NCBI GenBank assembly: GCA_026710525.1
Contig: JAPOQT010000115.1
Location: 1-6,615 of the forward strand
DNA: 6,615 nucleotides
From: Pseudomonadota bacterium
Lineage (GTDB): Bacteria; Bdellovibrionota_B; Oligoflexia; Oligoflexales; Bin106
Direction of reading: 5' to 3'
Positions 6,604-6,615 of the stretch are shown here, piece by piece; within the stretch, counting starts at the first letter, position 1, and the number at the start of each line of letters is the position of its first letter. Position numbers and translations under genes: made by a program. The notes beneath the pieces were generated by a model. That model worked only from the letters and a program-made list of their open reading frames with translations, was not told the origin of the DNA and searched no databases.

Positions 6604-6615
6604 AAGGAGAAAGGA
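6604..6615 (+). promoter_or_regulatory. Ribosome binding site of a plus-strand gene starting just beyond the window
   Basis: The window ends AAGGAGAAAGGA, two consecutive Shine-Dalgarno-like hexamers, downstream of the promoter at 6489-6515. A start codon within about the next ten bases is predicted. Nothing can be said about the product. Confidence 0.6.

Larger units (their letters stand above)
6317..6615. other. Divergent intergenic control region
   Basis: If the PBP starts at the TTG at 6316, these 299 bases separate it from a probable rightward gene beyond the window. The right half carries a clear plus-strand promoter and ribosome binding site. For the PBP, only weak minus-strand promoter matches were seen: TTGATC, a 17-base spacer and CATATA within 6422-6450, and a TGTTATTCT extended -10-like string within 6370-6385. 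The region is very T-rich on the plus strand from 6545 on. No RNA gene was recognised. Confidence 0.5.

Noticed and set aside
6539..6615. Plus-strand open frame MRIFLPLVTFKMSYF... running to the window end, as the start of the rightward gene.
   Set aside because: It has only a weak GAG before the ATG and lies in low-complexity T-rich DNA, while the strong ribosome binding site at the window end points to a later start. It cannot be excluded without the next bases.

Overview
The window carries four genes in a row on the minus strand and the upstream control region of a probable fifth gene on the plus strand. In minus-strand transcription order they are: a class A penicillin-binding protein (PBP; 4508-6316), a lipidated subtilisin-family protease (2496-4454), a rhomboid intramembrane protease (1515-2372), and the first ~418 codons of a secreted protein of unknown function (1256 down to base 1, running off the window). 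At 6489-6615 a good sigma70-type promoter and a purine-rich ribosome binding site point rightwards, toward a gene that probably begins just past the window end. No RNA gene, insertion sequence, CRISPR array or attachment site was seen.

The organism is a Gram-negative bacterium. The evidence is a lipobox protein, a signal-peptide protein, a class A PBP, and moderately AT-rich DNA. The mix (lipidated S8 protease, rhomboid with an N-terminal zinc ribbon, secreted protein with PFQIDE and DNDELVFM signatures) recalls Bdellovibrionota/Oligoflexia or related former deltaproteobacteria. That placement is from memory of the families and is tentative.

The products share a cell-envelope theme. The PBP and protease genes are 53 bp apart and probably co-transcribed. 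The rhomboid gene follows after 123 bp and may also have its own promoter. The partial gene follows after a 258-bp gap holding a TATAAT-like -10 element.

Two points stand out. First, the PBP keeps all recognisable glycosyltransferase (GT51) motifs, but its transpeptidase domain has lost the SxxK serine and lysine, the SxN serine and the KTG motif. It looks like a glycan polymerase fused to a dead transpeptidase. Second, the subtilase has a lipobox at its N-terminus and a transmembrane helix at its C-terminus, and the next gene is a rhomboid, an enzyme class that cuts such helices. The two may form a release pair in which the rhomboid frees the lipoprotein from its membrane tether. The subtilase also carries 12 cysteines packed around its catalytic histidine.
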